From NCBI GenBank assembly GCA_963681505.1, contig OY811976.1, forward strand, positions 3,639,588 to 3,703,587: a stretch of DNA of 64,000 nt, given 5' to 3'. The notes below the pieces were generated by a model. It was not told where the DNA came from. It searched no databases and worked only from the letters and a program-made list of their open reading frames with translations. The position numbers and the translations under genes were made by a program. This stretch comes from Eunapius fragilis. Lineage: Eukaryota; Porifera; Demospongiae; Spongillida; Spongillidae. This document shows positions 10,732-28,400 of the stretch, piece by piece (positions within the stretch are counted from its first letter, which is position 1; every line of letters begins with the position of its first letter).

Positions 10732-11868
10732 TAGTCTCGTTTCCAGACCCTATTTATTGAGAAATAAGGTAAATAGGGTCTGGTTCAACGCGACCAAATT
10801 TCGGTTGCAACAGAAATGTTACGAGTTACGTAAGGAATTTAATTATACACATTCTTCACATAAATTAAAAAGCAATTAACTCAGAAATGTCACGTTGCCG
10901 AGTTTGTGGTGAGGTCCCGCGGACGTCGAAAGATACAAGGATTCTAAATCCGGTGATTGCTCCAGATGTCCAAAGTGCAGAGCCTGCTAAGTAACAAAAG
11001 AGGTACCGTAGCCTAAAGCCAGCTTAGCTTTTGCTGAAAGGTCTCTATAGGCACAGAAGACGTAGAAAAGGAGTCGGTCGGCCATTCAAGCTAACTATTT
11101 TACTTCCTTTCTCGGTTAGGTTTTGCTTAAAGGTCTGGTAGCTGGCTTTGCCCTTTTGTCTAGACACTTGTAATATTAAAGGGAGTAACGTACTCTGTGT
11201 TGTAATGTCCCCGTAGCTAGCAAAGTGTGTGGGAGGTCAGAAGTGGTGCCCGTTCCTCCGTTATAAAGCTGCTAGCGCTTATCTGGACAGTCCAACGAAT
11301 CTCGCTACCTCCATATATGGTACATAAGGTGTGACAGAGAAGGTTGAAGCGTATAGTTTGGGCCAGCGAGGTAACCGATAGTGTAGCGACCTCCCCAAGA
11401 ACGGGGACCACCTCAACAGACCGTACTAGTCGCCACGTATTCAGACAGCTATTAATTAAGGGTGACATAACAATCACAATCGAGCCCCTAGTCTTCCTGA
11501 TGGTGTCAAACAGCAGGGGAAGTATGGCGTAGCAGATAGATTTTCCGGCAACCAGTTGGAAGGGATACAAATACATCTCTTCTCTTAATAATGCTTGTGA
11601 CTGCTGCCTCTTGTTCTGGACTCAACATGATTCTTAGGATTCTGCAACTGCTCTCCAACGCTTCGAATTCGACAACACTAAGCGTACACGTAGACATGTA
11701 CACGTGCACTCGCGCGACGTACTTAGACACGCCCTGTATTACATTCCACGCAACCTGTAATCTGATTTGTGCCGCCGAGATTCCAGCGCTTGCAACCGAA
11801 ATTTGGTCACATTGTACCAGACCCTATTTACCTTGTTTCTCAATAAATAGGGCCTGTGAACGAGGATT
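10732..11868. mobile_element. Mutator-like TIR element carrying a RecQ helicase fragment
   Basis: Absent from arm 2, so its edges can be read exactly. The inserted block starts TAGTCTCGTTTCCAGACCC and ends with an imperfect inverted copy. Inverted similarity extends over ~65 bp or more, including a hairpin around the TTGAGAAA segment. It is flanked by 9-bp repeats (TTTTATAGT and ATTTACAGT, both close to the uninterrupted arm-2 site ATTTATAGT). Nine-base duplications and long TIRs fit Mutator-like elements. No transposase is visible. The interior holds a helicase fragment, so it looks like a non-autonomous, gene-capturing copy. Confidence 0.7.
11440..11730 (-). pseudogene. RecQ-like DNA helicase N-terminal fragment
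   Basis: Minus-strand frames read LSPEQEAAVTSIIKRRDVFV, then SLPTG, and after a frameshift GKSICYAILPLLFD and SIVIVMSPL. This is the Q-motif region, Walker A (LPTG.GKS.CY) and motif Ia of RecQ-family SF2 helicases. The frameshift falls inside Walker A, and nothing downstream of motif Ia is recognisable. It lies wholly inside the TIR element 10732-11868. A related fragment is in the element at 56895-57452. Confidence 0.7.
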
Positions 11869-12244
11869 ATTTACAGTTGCGAGCAAGTTTTTGACTTAAA
11901 TGTGCGCCTTGAACGAAATTGCTACGATCCGTATTCCTTACCACATAGCGCAGTTGTGGCAGCCCTTGGTTTTCTCTTTTATCACTACACCTCCATACTT
12001 TAATGCGAACAATGTTACGTGCAGATGGATCAATGATGTGTTCGTTGACATCTCGTCTCTTAATCCACTTTTCAGCGCTGGTTCTCCATTGGATCTGAGT
12101 TGTACTCAGTAATTTGTATAGGATGTTTTTCCTTGTACTGACATTTGCACTGCAAATTTGCGAACTGTTTGTTTGATAAAAATTTTATAACTTTAAACAG
12201 GCAAAGACAATGTGAAAGCTCATTGCAAATCTGGTGGTAATTTA

Positions 12245-12305
12245 GTCGGGCGGGCCCTACCACCGCGTTTGGTCGACCAAACGCGGTGATGGGGCCCGGC
12301 CGACT
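12245..12305. repeat. ~60-bp palindromic mini-element (arm 1)
   Basis: Almost self-complementary: AGTCGGGCGGGCCC on the left and GGGCCCGGCCGACT on the right around a CGCGTTTGGTCGACCAAACG core. The arm-2 copy at 43972-44033 is flanked by ATTACCAC-type repeats, suggesting a tiny MITE with a target duplication. GC content is far above its surroundings. Confidence 0.6.
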
Positions 12306-12319
12306 ATTGTCTATCTCAA

Positions 12320-12850
12320 GCACTAAGAGAGTTATTTTGCATCCATAATATCATTTGTATCTTACAAACGAAATTAAACTAATTGCCCAATATTTTACCA
12401 CATATTTCTATTGCACATCTCTATGTACTAGTTTATTAAAATTATCAAGTTTTAGGATTAGGTTGTGCATATGAAGCAAAAAGGTATCTTAGTATGAAAC
12501 CTTATTATCTCAAGAAACCTTTGGTCAATTAGCTTCAAACCTGGCATATATTTAAGTAAGGCTTGCTGCTACTTATTAAACATTTTCGTTGCATGCGCGG
12601 TGTATGGTTATAGAAATAAAACACAGCAAAAACGTTCAGATGGTGAGGCCACAAACTCTCACAACAGTGACGAAGAGGATACGTAGTGGTCTTTCCTGCG
12701 CTTTTGTTACTGAGACATACTTGCTGAAAACATTTCTTTCATTATATCACAAATATTAATCATAATACAAGTTATTGGTGCATGATTTTGGGCGTGGTCA
12801 CAACTGATTTTAATGAAAAAATAAATTCATGAACTCTCTTATTATCTGAG
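12320..12850. other. Arm-1-only block, no gene seen
   Basis: This ~530 bp has no counterpart in arm 2 between 43935 and 43972, where the two flanks nearly touch. It is AT-rich and without open frames of note. It is either an insertion in arm 1 or a deletion in arm 2. Confidence 0.5.
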
Positions 12851-13029
12851 ACTGTTAATAGTGGTATTTGCCACTCCATAATGCGCCAATCAAGACATGT
12901 ACGATATTCCTAATGTCAGGACGTCTGGAAAAGGGTGTACCTAAGCATTTATGCCCGAAGATGACAACATGGGAACCAATAGAACACTTATAATTAGTTG
13001 GTGGAAAAGAGTACGTATAACGCATTTGA

Positions 13030-13407
13030 TTAATGCACAGCGGGAAGGTCAAGCGTGAGCGCGAACTATAATGCCAAACGTATTTAAATGGCCACCGCGG
13101 GTATTTGAGGGTTAATTAGACTGGGACCCGATTGATGGTTGGTCTCCCAGACTAAGTGTGGAATACATCGAACGAAATTTCATTTAATTTGTACCGTACG
13201 TTTAATTAAACATTAATTAGCCATTGTCAGACAAAAAGGGCAGATAAAACGATATCCGACGAAGGAAACGAATATCGAACGAATATCGACTAATCGGGAC
13301 TAAGATAAACAGAATCGGTTATTTCAAGTAGACATAATATTCAATAGGTAATCGCTGCAAGAGATGCCTTTAACACAAACCCAGATTAGAATGTGGACCA
13401 AAAGAGA
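13030..13407 (+). repeat. Three-copy block (arm 1 copy)
   Basis: The same block is at 43380-43790 (minus) and 60578-61005 (plus). It contains short phrases such as ACTAATCGGGACTAAGATAA and GACTGGGACCCGATTGATGG that are nearly identical in all three. No coding potential is seen. It marks the start of the third copy of the arm at 60.58 kb. Confidence 0.8.
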
Positions 13408-15218
13408 CCCTGCATGATTCGTCAAATGACAGTGACAGCGACAGCAACAGTAGGCCTAGGCAATGGCGTGGTCTCCTCGAGTGTGATTAATTGGGGCTAA
13501 GCTCCACTATGCTCGAACACATATTGTATGTCAATTGGCAACGCTCCCTAGATCTCCCGTAACCCTCCCCCCCCCCCTACCCCGTCCACCCCTCACCATT
13601 CTACATGCATGGTAGTAGTACCGTACTCAATGATATAGGACTAAAAGGCTTAAGCACACTTTTCGATGGAGCGGCAGCGGAACAACCACATGCAGTGCAC
13701 GTGGTTTCAGTGAGTCCTGCACGCTGGCGTTTGAGCAGAAGGGAGCATCTATACATGTACACGTCATTATACAAATGCTTGATATTAATTTTGAAGTGTT
13801 ATGGTGTAAATAAGCATAACTTATTAACCACAAGTTATTTCTTCGACGATTCAGGTTATGAGTATAGCTGGATCAACTGGCTATCAGAGAAAATCAAGAG
13901 TTTTATAACCATTAAGTTTTTTATGGTCAATAATCTCTACCGTTGTGATCCTTATTTAAGGACGGCGTCAATCCTTAAATAAGGATGTGCCACTTCCTCC
14001 CTGTTTTACCACATGGACATTAATCATATTGACATCATTTAAAGTTCGTTATGGAGGCTAATCGGTATAGAATTGACCATAACCATTTTTTTAATCTTAC
14101 TTACTTGGTTAGCAAAAATATGCATTGTAAAAGATGATCCTTATTTAAGGATAATGACATCCTTAAATAAGGATTTTCCCCTGGAGATTAATCATTAACG
14201 AACTCATGCACCTATACATCTTTCATCTGCGTCTTCCAGAAGAACGTCGATGAAACCTTAATTTTCACTTGTTTTATCCCTTCCCATGTCTGCCACCTAT
14301 ATATAAAAAGCGCTATTATGATTATTGGATCGATCCTAGCTTGAGTCAATGTTAATCCTCGGACACTTTTCGGACGCTTGGTTATCGACGTTGGTGATCT
14401 ACCAACCGTCTACACGCGTGCATAGTATAAAATCAGCTTGCGTAAAGACCAAGACTAATTGCATAAGCTGTAAATAGTTGGTTTCGATTATGAAGTACTA
14501 ATTCGATAACCGAGCCACGTATATACGTGCACTGCAGTCATACTCACTTTCTTTGGACGAGTGGCATGAATGAAGGATTCGTTCTATTTCTAGATCTTCT
14601 ACGCCTCTGTATGAACTTGAAGATATTCAATTTTCCCTCTTTCTTTATCCTTTTTGCGGTACAGTATACGCCGCTATCGACCGCATAGTCCACACACTTG
14701 AGCTCGCTTTAGGTCCTTGTGATGCCATGCAGAGGGGTAACTAAGCACGATACTCCAGAAAGCTGAAAATGACAACGTACTCTTCTTCATCCATAATGCT
14801 GCAGCTGACTACTGAAAGCTAATAGCTAATAGCAGCTGCAAAGCGCACCATGTGCAACTTAGATGGGCGGAGGGGACAATATTCAGGGCAGCAGTCAGGA
14901 CGTCTGGCGGGAAGGTAGATTGATAGCACTGTGGGACTGAAGGGGGAAGGGAGAGGGGGAGGGTGTGTACTGTGTGCTAAACTTAACTTTCTGGCTCGGT
15001 GCAAAAAGCGGGCGGGGCTTATAGGACCTGACACCGACAAAAAAAAAACCGGGACGGCCAAGCATAGGTTTGAGGCCGGCCGGGGGGAGGAGGGACAATA
15101 TCTGCGGAAGGCGGACAATATCTGCTAGCGGATTATGTCCGTGGGGGACAATTTCCGTAAGCAGATTATGTCCAGGGGGACAAAATCTGCGGTGGAACAG
15201 AATCTGCTCCGACACCGG
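13408..15218. other. Arm-1-only replacement block
   Basis: Sequence homologous to arm 2 stops at 13407 and resumes at 15219 inside the gypsy integrase. In arm 2 and the third copy, the space is filled by a hairpin element and upstream integrase sequence. This block holds two hairpins (13948-14174), a poly-C run near 13567 and, at its right end (15090-15200), several GGACAATATCTGC-like direct and inverted repeats that may be transposon subterminal repeats. No convincing gene is visible. Confidence 0.5.
13948..14174. repeat. Paired 15-16-bp hairpins
   Basis: ATCCTTATTTAAGGA at 13948-13962 faces its inverse at 13972-13986. An almost identical pair sits at 14137-14152 and 14159-14174. Each half is itself nearly palindromic. 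The two hairpins are ~190 bp apart and could be the ends of a small inverted-repeat element or paired binding sites. Confidence 0.6.
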
Positions 15219-15890
15219 GAAGTGGAGCCAACCAAATATTCAATATCTCCAGTTACAGTTCAGAAGTTGAGAGCTACTTTTGCAAGATTAGGAATTCCAG
15301 AAACAGTAGTGACTGACAATGGGCCTTGGTTTGCCAGAAAGGAATTTGAAGATTTTTTTAAGAGGAATGGAATTACTCATACAAAGACAGCTCTCGTCGA
15401 ACGGGCTTGCCGAGCATGCAGTTGGAATTTTTAAGGAGGGTTGAGGATGATGAAGCAAGGTACGTTGGGAGATAAGATAGCAAGGTTTTTGTTCCAATAT
15501 AGACTAACTCCTCAAACGACAACGGGAGTGTCTCCAGGGGAAATTATGATGGGGAGGAGACTGCGAACGAGACTGGTCGCTATTTTACCAAAACTCGAGG
15601 ATCAAGTGACAAAGCGTCAAGAAAAGCAGAGGCTCAAGCATGATTTGGGTACACAAGCAAGGGAGTTCACAGAAGGTGAACGGGTTTATGTGAGGTTTTT
15701 TCTTCTGGGAGGGAAATGGCGATGGGAAACGGGAAAGATTTATACATGTAAGCGCATGGGGCCAGTCTCTTATGTCATTGAGGTCATGGATAAAGGAGGG
15801 TTGTGTCGAAGGCATGTGGAACAAATCAGAAAGTGTCGGAGTCGGTGTAAGCAGCTGCAGAAGAAAGAGAAGCAGAACAGTGGGAGCTGA
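15219..15890 (+). pseudogene. Ty3/gypsy integrase remnant (arm 1)
   Basis: Frame 1 gives the integrase core around the second catalytic Asp: TVQKLRATFARLGIPETVV, TDNGP, EFEDFFKRNGITH. After a frameshift near 15400-15440, 15441-15890 reads FLFQYRLTPQTTTGVSPGEI, GRRLRTRL and the GPY/F-like C-terminal GPVSYVIEVM. The usual PxxNGLAE segment with the catalytic Glu is damaged at the frameshift. Gag, protease and RT are absent, so only the 3' end of the element remains. A polypurine tract and LTR follow. Confidence 0.85.
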
Positions 15891-16083
15891 ATTTCCCAAA
15901 GAAGGTAAAGAGACGCGCGAGTTATCGGTTGTCAAGCCAAGGCAACAAAGTGATAGAAAAAAGCAGCAGCAAGACGAAAGACCACAACCACCACAACTGA
16001 ATGAAACCCGAGAAGAAAGACGTTACCCTAGCCTGCAAGGATACGAAGACCTCCATGCAGATAGATATTAAGAGGGAGGGAGG

Positions 16084-16242
16084 TGTAGTACACTTTACAG
16101 TATAGATGCATGCAGTACGGCAGCAGTACGTACATATATGGCTGCGGAACACTAATTCCACCTGCACTACTCCTCCTTTTATTCTTCCGTATGTCTCATG
16201 CATGTCTGTATCGCGATATGAGCAAATAAAATACCATCCACA
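16084..16242 (+). mobile_element. 3' LTR of the gypsy remnant (arm 1)
   Basis: A polypurine tract (AGAGGGAGGGAGG) precedes TGTAGTACAC, the likely LTR start. The LTR contains an AATAAA signal and seems to end near CATCCACA at 16242. Counterparts are at 41126-41283 (minus) and, split by an insertion, at 62410-63602. The matching 5' LTR is not in the window. Confidence 0.55.
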
Positions 16243-16854
16243 ATATATTGCCTATTGTAAAATAGAATATGAATGAACGGGAAAGTTGATGGTATAATGT
16301 GGTGGGAGATAGAAATATATATGGTTTTCAAAGGACTGGAACATGAAAAGTCTAACCGGATATGTATTCAACATTAATAATGCACAAGTTTATATCTCAT
16401 TAAAGTATGGTTGCAGATGTCATAAACTTTCCACCGGTGTTGCTGCAATAGGTCTTAGCAACCTCTACACTGACATGCATATGCACAAAATGAAAATCTC
16501 TTACACATGCCAAATATAGGTTTTAGTCTCACTGGATATAGTTAGCAGAATATTTATCTCATTCAACCTTGTTCCCTTCCTTTTTAGACAGCACATGCTG
16601 AATTATTAATAATCTTTTTAGACAGCACATGCTGAATTATAAATAACCTTTGATACACTTAAATAAATATAATCATGGAAATTAAATTATGCATGTTATG
16701 AATAATTATGCTAGTGAGTTTCCTGGTATAAATTTATATGATGTTGAATCTATAATATTATTACCATGCAGCTGTTCCATTTTTGTGTATGAAACTTTTT
16801 GTTGAAGGTCCAGGGTTCTTTACTCCCAAGATTCAGCATTTCAAGGTTGTTTGA

Positions 16855-21484
<4,630 letters not shown>

Positions 21485-22205
21485 TCTTATTCTTTGACAC
21501 AACGACTCCGTCATCAATTGAACACGTTATCCGCAATAGCAAAATATACGGTAATGCGTTTTTATACATTCATATGGGTGCCACGCCTCTATGGCAGTTG
21601 GTAGTTCAATATCAATGCATGCATACTTATAACCATAAATTGACCGTGCGTGCATACATCCCTAAACCTTTTCTTTTCGGTTATATGCATGCATTATCGG
21701 CATGATCATGACCAATGAACATCGATCCTCTCCAAAATAGAGAAAGCTGTAAAGAACGATGGTATTTTCATACATACAATAGTTCTTCGTGAGTCGCAGT
21801 TCCAACTCGATTAGAGTTCTAGAGCTTATTGCGGTTGAGGTGTAAGGAAATCATTTAAGTCGAAACGCTAATTGCATCATTGCTTTGAGCCAAAATAGAG
21901 GTAGTGTCTTGCGCACTACGTAATAAGCGCTCAAATCTCATGGGCGTCTTTACTAAAAATACCCATCATGCGCGCCCTCGTAATGCCAGCGTATCATGAC
22001 CATTTACAAGAGCTTATCAAACGACAGATCCTTTGGACATAGCTGTGTCTCTTACATGCACACGAGTATTGGCCAAAGGTCTTTCTAAGGTGTTAATTGC
22101 TATGGTTGTTAAATCATCAACCACAGACACATTTCGTGTGGATCTGACAGAGTATGCGAAGATAATCAGTATGACTAAACAAATTCTGTATTTTTACTGG
22201 TAGCC

Positions 22206-22496
22206 ATGGAAATGATGTACTGTAAAGTGTACACCGGGGTGGGGGTTGGGGGGCTGATAATGATATATGTATATATATCAATGTACTTCCCGATTTCTAT
22301 AACAGCATCACCTCTTATGCTTAACTCTAATTCATTATTAGCTGGTCATTGTAACCTGCAAGTTTCTATTACCTTGCTGACAAAGTCATTTCTGGGCACC
22401 TACCATCTCTATTCCTCTACTCCTCGACATGCTTATCGATGTACCGTGCCATTGTTGAATTTCACGTACCAATGGCTGTGGAGATATCTAGGCTGA
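22206..22496 (+). other. Conserved but unassigned segment
   Basis: A 96-codon frame here has a close counterpart at 33808-34092 (minus): both read SLLAGHCNLQ/SLLAGRCNLQ then VSITLLTKSFLGTYHLYSST. Similarity is no higher than in the surrounding DNA, and the opposite strand of arm 2 (33911-34114) is also open. I cannot say which strand, if any, codes. It lies upstream of the receptor start in each arm. Confidence 0.25.
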
Positions 22497-22639
22497 GAGA
22501 GTGAGAATTAGGTAAATGAATGATCCACTTGCAGCGTGTTCATCATTTGGCTTTCTTTTTCAGCGCAGTGAATAGACCTACAATACTGCATATCTATGGC
22601 TTCAATGATGTGTCGATTATTTTATCCTCGTTTGAGCTG

Positions 22640-23450
22640 TGGCTACAGCTGTAATGACAAGACACACACTTCCCCCCCCCCCCCTCTCCCCCATGACTCC
22701 ACCCTTGGCTCATAAGTCTGGTGTTAGTGTGTATTGTGATGAAAAGCTCCTATACCTATTTTGCTTCAAACATCGATTCAGGATGCACATTTATAGGTCT
22801 GCATGTTACAAACAGCTTGCAAGTTATATGTTTGTTTATAGTAATAGCAAAAGTTTGTGGCTAGTGGGTGTTTTAGCCTCACAGCAAATAAATTGATATG
22901 TCAAACCGAAATTTGTTTTCACGTCTCGACTTCACAATGCAATTAATTGGTTTAAGCCGGTTAAAACGATGGTATGATCAAACCGTGCTATTGGTTTGAA
23001 CCTTTCATAAGTTGGATAAAAAAGAGCTTGCCATGTGGGCGATTTGAACTCACACATCTGTGCATTCCATACACTAGCTTCTGAATTCGCTAATTTCATG
23101 CAGATACATGCAAATGGGATCATTGCCTCAAAATGGACTTATCACCTGTCATATATTTATTTAGCTATAGGTTCTTGCAAAGATCCTGTTTACATGGCTG
23201 CCGTTTGTGTTTCAAACCAGGACTATTGTACCATTAAATGAGGCAATATGCATGCAAGCAAGGAGTTTTAAACAAGGAACTTTTGTATGGCTTGAAGGAC
23301 TTCTAAGTTCAAAGAATAACAAATTGGTAAAGTGTTTCAAAGGTGGTCACGTCACGATTATTAGTATACAACTAGCAAATTTTTAACCATTCACCGCCCG
23401 TAGGAATGCACTGATGTAACCGCGGTCTGCCTCAACAAATGGTGATGCTA
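22640..23450. other. Arm sequence without recognised gene
   Basis: Matches 32850-33740 in reverse complement with small indels. Short open frames only; AT-rich. Confidence 0.45.
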
Positions 23451-23647
23451 GTCGCGCGTCCCCGTAGAGAATTAACCATATTGTTGCCCTTCCTTGGCAT
23501 ACAACCTCAGAGTTGCCTTAGCAACAAATTTTTAAAATTCCCCCTCAAAGGTTTTAAAGAAACCCAGTGTGGGACTGTGTGCTGGTGGTAGTGTTCACTG
23601 TTATGCTCATTGCTCTAGTGTGTGATGTGTAGAGCTATTGGTGTGTA

Positions 23648-23686
<39 letters not shown>

Positions 23687-25400
23687 TAAACTCATGTTGG
23701 TCTAATGATGTGTAGATTAGGTGGTTGGCCGGCTATATGCTGTGCAGGTGTGTAACCTAGTGTGTACATGCTGTTATTAAGGGATAACAAGTGACACAAT
23801 CCATCATCGAGAAAAAACATCAGTGGTGGGGGGAAGAGACATATGTTAAGTTGAAACTTTTAGGAGGACTTCATACCAAGTGAGCCAATTCTGTGCATGG
23901 GTTGTGTCACTTGTTATCCCCCTTCATTGCCAAGATGGGGCAAAAATATGCACTCCCACCCCATCAATGAAACTATACTGGTGTGAAGGGTCATTGGGAA
24001 TGTACACACTGCTGCTAGTGTGTACTGGTATGTGGTTAGTGGAGAATATGAGTTGGGTGTGTATGCTGATGGGGGGGGGGGGGGGGGGTCATAGTTGTGT
24101 ATGCTGGGAGTGTACACTCATGTTGGGGGGTGAAAAATGTTATTTCGTGTGTTGGGTGAGTACTATAGAATTCTGAGTGTCACTGTGTGTTTTGTGAACT
24201 TGGAGTCATGGGTACCCACGGGGGGGGGGGGGGGGGGGGAGGGGGGGGCCATGGCCCCCCCCCCCCCCCCCCCCCCCCCCATTTGAGACTCAATGGCACC
24301 CCACCCCTAACCCTTTCTAATAAATACCTGTATTATTTAACCCTGTCCCAGTATTCCTACCCCTATTATTGGCATACACACCCCCCCCCCCCCCCCCATT
24401 TCTAGAAAAGCTGGGGGCACCCATGGGAGTGCACACTTGTTAGTATCTGTGGGTTATGTGTGTGATGATGAGTATAATACTGTGCAGGACAACATTAACT
24501 CACCTATATGCTTGATCACATGGTGGCCATGTTGCCTGAAGTCATACTAGCTGATGTTTTCCAGGAGATGAAGCCAGTATGCTAAAACCCAAGCACCATA
24601 CAATGGTAGATGTAAAGAGCATTGTATGCAAGTGGCGTACATGTATATACAAATTTATGCACCCCAAGAAGCCACAAGACACATAAGCAAAAAGGAAAGT
24701 CAAGCATTAAATAATTTGAGACTCACGTGCACCGTTCGCACGGACAACCCCCATACGAATAAGCGCTCCTAACTTTTATACGGCAGTACTTTCAGACAGT
24801 ACGAACGGATTGATCAAAGGATGAGGTCATGATTGTGGCGGTATAGGCCAACTGCGGTTCCTGAATTATGGGGGAGGGGAGCAAATTGATTGGCTGGGAG
24901 GAGTACAGTATGCGATCGCAGTCCCCGGCCCCCATCGGTGTCAGCGCGTTAAGTTTGAACAACTAGTATATATATAATGGTGAACGTGACGTGTACTATA
25001 TGTAAGCATATCCGCCACTTCTGTAACAGTAAAAATGTGCCATTCTGCACTTCGTACAATCCGCAATTGTAATAACCCACCTTCAAAACTGTGGTTGGTC
25101 GTCTATGTGCTAATTGATGAGCATCCACCCCTCGTCGAATGGAGTGGTGCTGGCCTGAGGTGCGAAGTGTATATTAGTTTATTAACGAAACACTGCTTAT
25201 GTAGTTATTGAAGCTAACGGCAGTGTTGAAATGATAATTACCTGCGATAGTAATTAAAATTTTAATTTGTCTTGATTTTTGTACAACGTTGCATACTTAT
25301 AACGCACTGAAAAATACAACTCGATTTCAGACCAATTTTTAGAATTCAATTTGATATAAAATGCAAGATGACCGCCAATGTATGGCCATTTCTCCATATG
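23450..25400. other. Arm-1-only block with GC homopolymers
   Basis: Homology to arm 2 fades at 23450 (arm 2 about 32845). The block has a (GT)n run near 23650, poly-G at 24070-24088, a G-run/C-run pair at 24220-24280 and poly-C near 24380. The phrase GTCACTTGTTATCCC at 23908 and its inverse near 23790 may be inverted repeats of an inserted element. No gene is seen. Confidence 0.4.
24220..24280. repeat. Poly-G / poly-C inverted pair
   Basis: About 29 G (one A inside) are followed, after CCATGG, by 27 C. The two homopolymers are reverse complements and could fold on each other or form quadruplex-type structures. Exact lengths in an assembly are unreliable. Confidence 0.85.
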
Positions 25401-25429
25401 AATAGAGTTTATGTGTGTGAGAAGCTGCA

Positions 25430-28400
25430 CGTGACACAGTACTTACACAATTATCTTTTCATGGGATTGGTGAAAGTACATCCCACTGCACTTTACTAGT
25501 ACATGGTGCAAATGTGGTTTCCCCAATGCAATTTGTGGTACCAACTAAGGCCTGAATGTATTGTGCACAAAATATGCTATTGGTGCATGGTCTCTTTCCA
25601 TGACTCAGTTCAGTGACTAAAAAATACATTATTTAGCAGTCTATCACAGGGCATGAGCCACAGGAGATGACCACATTCATATCAAAGACATTTTCAGTAA
25701 CTGAATCTCCAGCATGTAACAACTCTAACCATAGCTGCTTGCCAAGCTATATTTAATTAAACCAGCTCAATTGTATTGTAAGTCACAATTTAAGAGCAAT
25801 GGCCAGATGATGTTTCTGTTAACAGTATCATATAAGCCTTCTTGGTGTTGAAGAAGCAGATGTGTAGAAGTCATTGCTGCTCACTAACGTCCATGCATTC
25901 CATTGGAAGCTCAAATATACCACCACCCTTTGCACTAAAGTGCAGTAGGATGTACTATCTCCAACCCCATGAAAAGATAATTGCCATGTGATTGCGTGTG
26001 TCACGTGCAGCTTAATTCCCAATTCATAGATGCATGATCTTGTGCAGCCAACTTAAAACGCTATGTAACGCATAGGTCTATGTATAGGTAACAATGCATC
26101 CTTGCAAGGAGCGCATACACTATGTACATGTACGTTCGTACCTAGGTAACATTGCATCCTTATAGTTTATTTGATACCATGGTGATAGCACGTACTGAAC
26201 TCGAAGCTGCCAACAGTATATATTTTATTGGTGTGGTGTATTGCCATGGTGTGTGTTTGTGCGTGCCCATGTGCATGCATGTATGCTTAATAGTGTTTTT
26301 CACTTTATACCACAATTCCCCCCCCCCCCCCCCCCTCTCTATAGTAATGTGATGGCATACATATATACATATGTGCCGCTATGCAAACTACATGGTTAGA
26401 ACCATAGTACAACATAATGTGACAGCAATGGTAATCCACTCACAATTCTACGTTTGCTATATAAGGTCCGAGCATCTTGTTGCCATGAGTGTGAGATGCT
26501 GTGACACATCAAACAATTATCTTTATTGGGTTAGAGAAAAAGCACTTTATTAGTACATGGTGCAAAGGCTGATATGTCTGCCTTCCAATTTTTATTTTGC
26601 ATTTCTTATATTTGCACCAGTGCATGGCACTCATCCTTCCTATTTTGTGCACAAAATATGTTATTGGTGCATGGTCTCTTTCCATGACTCAGTTCAGTGG
26701 CTAAACAATGCTTTCTTTAGCTGTCTATCACCAGGCATGTGCCACAAGTACCCAAGCCATATGTCAGCATAGTTTGTAAGAGATAACGTTACAATATTCT
26801 TTGACATGATGAGTATGTTTACCAGTTTAAAACCCATGTCCTGATAGTGATTCCATATGGAAGCATTCGGTGGCATGTAGTTGTTGTCCATGTCTATATT
26901 ATTGGTAGAACTATAGTTTGGTTAGCAGCGAACCTGGTGTGTTGAGAAAGGCTTGAGTCGTTCCATGCTAGAGTTTTAAGTTACTGAAAATGCATGCTTT
27001 TAATAAGCATGTGGTCATTTCCTTCTCCAGTGGGACAGAACATGGAAAGTGAGAAAATGTTTCGTACTGGTTGTGGTTTATAGTAATGTGTACAAAATAC
27101 TATCATGGATCATTACATGGAACTGAGTTAACTGTTGGTACTGACAGCTACCCCCCAGCTCAGTTCTGCCTTAGTTGGCTGTCTTACAACAATGTGCATG
27201 GGAAGGCCATTGGGGCTTACAGGTTTCATATACCACTTAGTAACACTCATACACAAGCTACATGTAGGCAGCGCCTTCAGGTGGTTTGTGTATGAGTGTC
27301 ACCAGTGGTAAGCCTCACTTCAGGAGCAATTTTCTGTCCACAGTATCATAAGCCTATTTGGTGGCAAAGAGGCAGATGTGTACAAGGTACTGCTGCTCGC
27401 TAGCATTCTCCTGTATTTATCTTGTGACCAAACTGTGTCATTACATGTACATCAACACTTCTTCCTAACACCATGCATACTGTTGTTCTCAGATAGTTCT
27501 TTTAGCTTTAAAATATCAGCTGTCTTATATGTGTTAGTGTATGCCTGTGATGACTATGACAAGATGGGATAGAGATTAAACAGCATTTATTAACAAGTAG
27601 AGGCCATTCCAGTCAGGTATCATAAACAATAATAGTTTATGTTATATCAAAACAAATCATATGCTACTGTGGGATATAATCATCATAGTCGGCATAGTAA
27701 CAATATGTAACAATTTTCTTTGGCACAAGGAGTTACAATTGACATGTTTGCCATTTTTTTGTTTGCCATTTTAAAAAACCATGGACTGAAGAAGGAGTCC
27801 ATATGAACACTTTCTTGGCAGTTTAGGTAGCAAGTAGTTTTTGTCCCTGTCTCTGCTCCATACAATAGTGCTTTAGATATGTGATGTGAGTGATCATCTC
27901 CTTGTCCTGTAGGACAGGCACTACAGAGGTATGGAAAGTAAGAAACTGGTTCTGGTTGATGGTAATAGATGGTAAGAAACATTTACTTGGAACATTGAAC
28001 ATGTATTAACTGATGGTATTGAAAGCTGTGGAACGTCCATTAATGAAGTCATAGAGCTTAACAGGTTTCATATACCTTCATGTAGTTTGTGTATGTGTGT
28101 CACTCGTGGTAAGCTACATTTCAGGAGCAATGGCCAAATGACGTTTCTATTTCTGTTTGCAGCATCATAAGCCTTCTTAGTTTCAAAGAACCAGATGTGT
28201 AGAAGGCACTGCTGCTTGGCTAACTTTCTCCTGTAACAGTATTGTCTTGTGACAAAAACTGTGTCATTACATTTACATCAACACTTCTGCCTAGGACCAT
28301 GCATACTGTTGTTCTCAGATAGTTTTAGCTTAAAAATATTAGCTGTCTTCTGTGTTAGTGTATGCTCGTGATGACTATGATATGATGGGACAGATATTAA

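Larger units (their letters stand above)
10271..12112 (+). pseudogene. Secreted-protein gene copy, arm 1, broken
   Basis: Counterpart of the intact-looking arm-2 gene at 44148-44829. Exon 1 (from 10271) carries four extra bases just after MFVM, which destroys the frame seen in arm 2. Exon 2 (about 10440-10637) ends at a conserved GTAAGT donor. The intron acceptor before exon 3 is a proper CCCTCCAG here. Exon 3 starts at 10711 but is cut after ~20 bp by a 1.1-kb transposon (10732-11868). It then resumes and runs to a stop at 12112, with a further one-base frameshift near 11897. The last part reads IPYHIAQLWQPLVFSFITTP as in arm 2. Confidence 0.65.
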
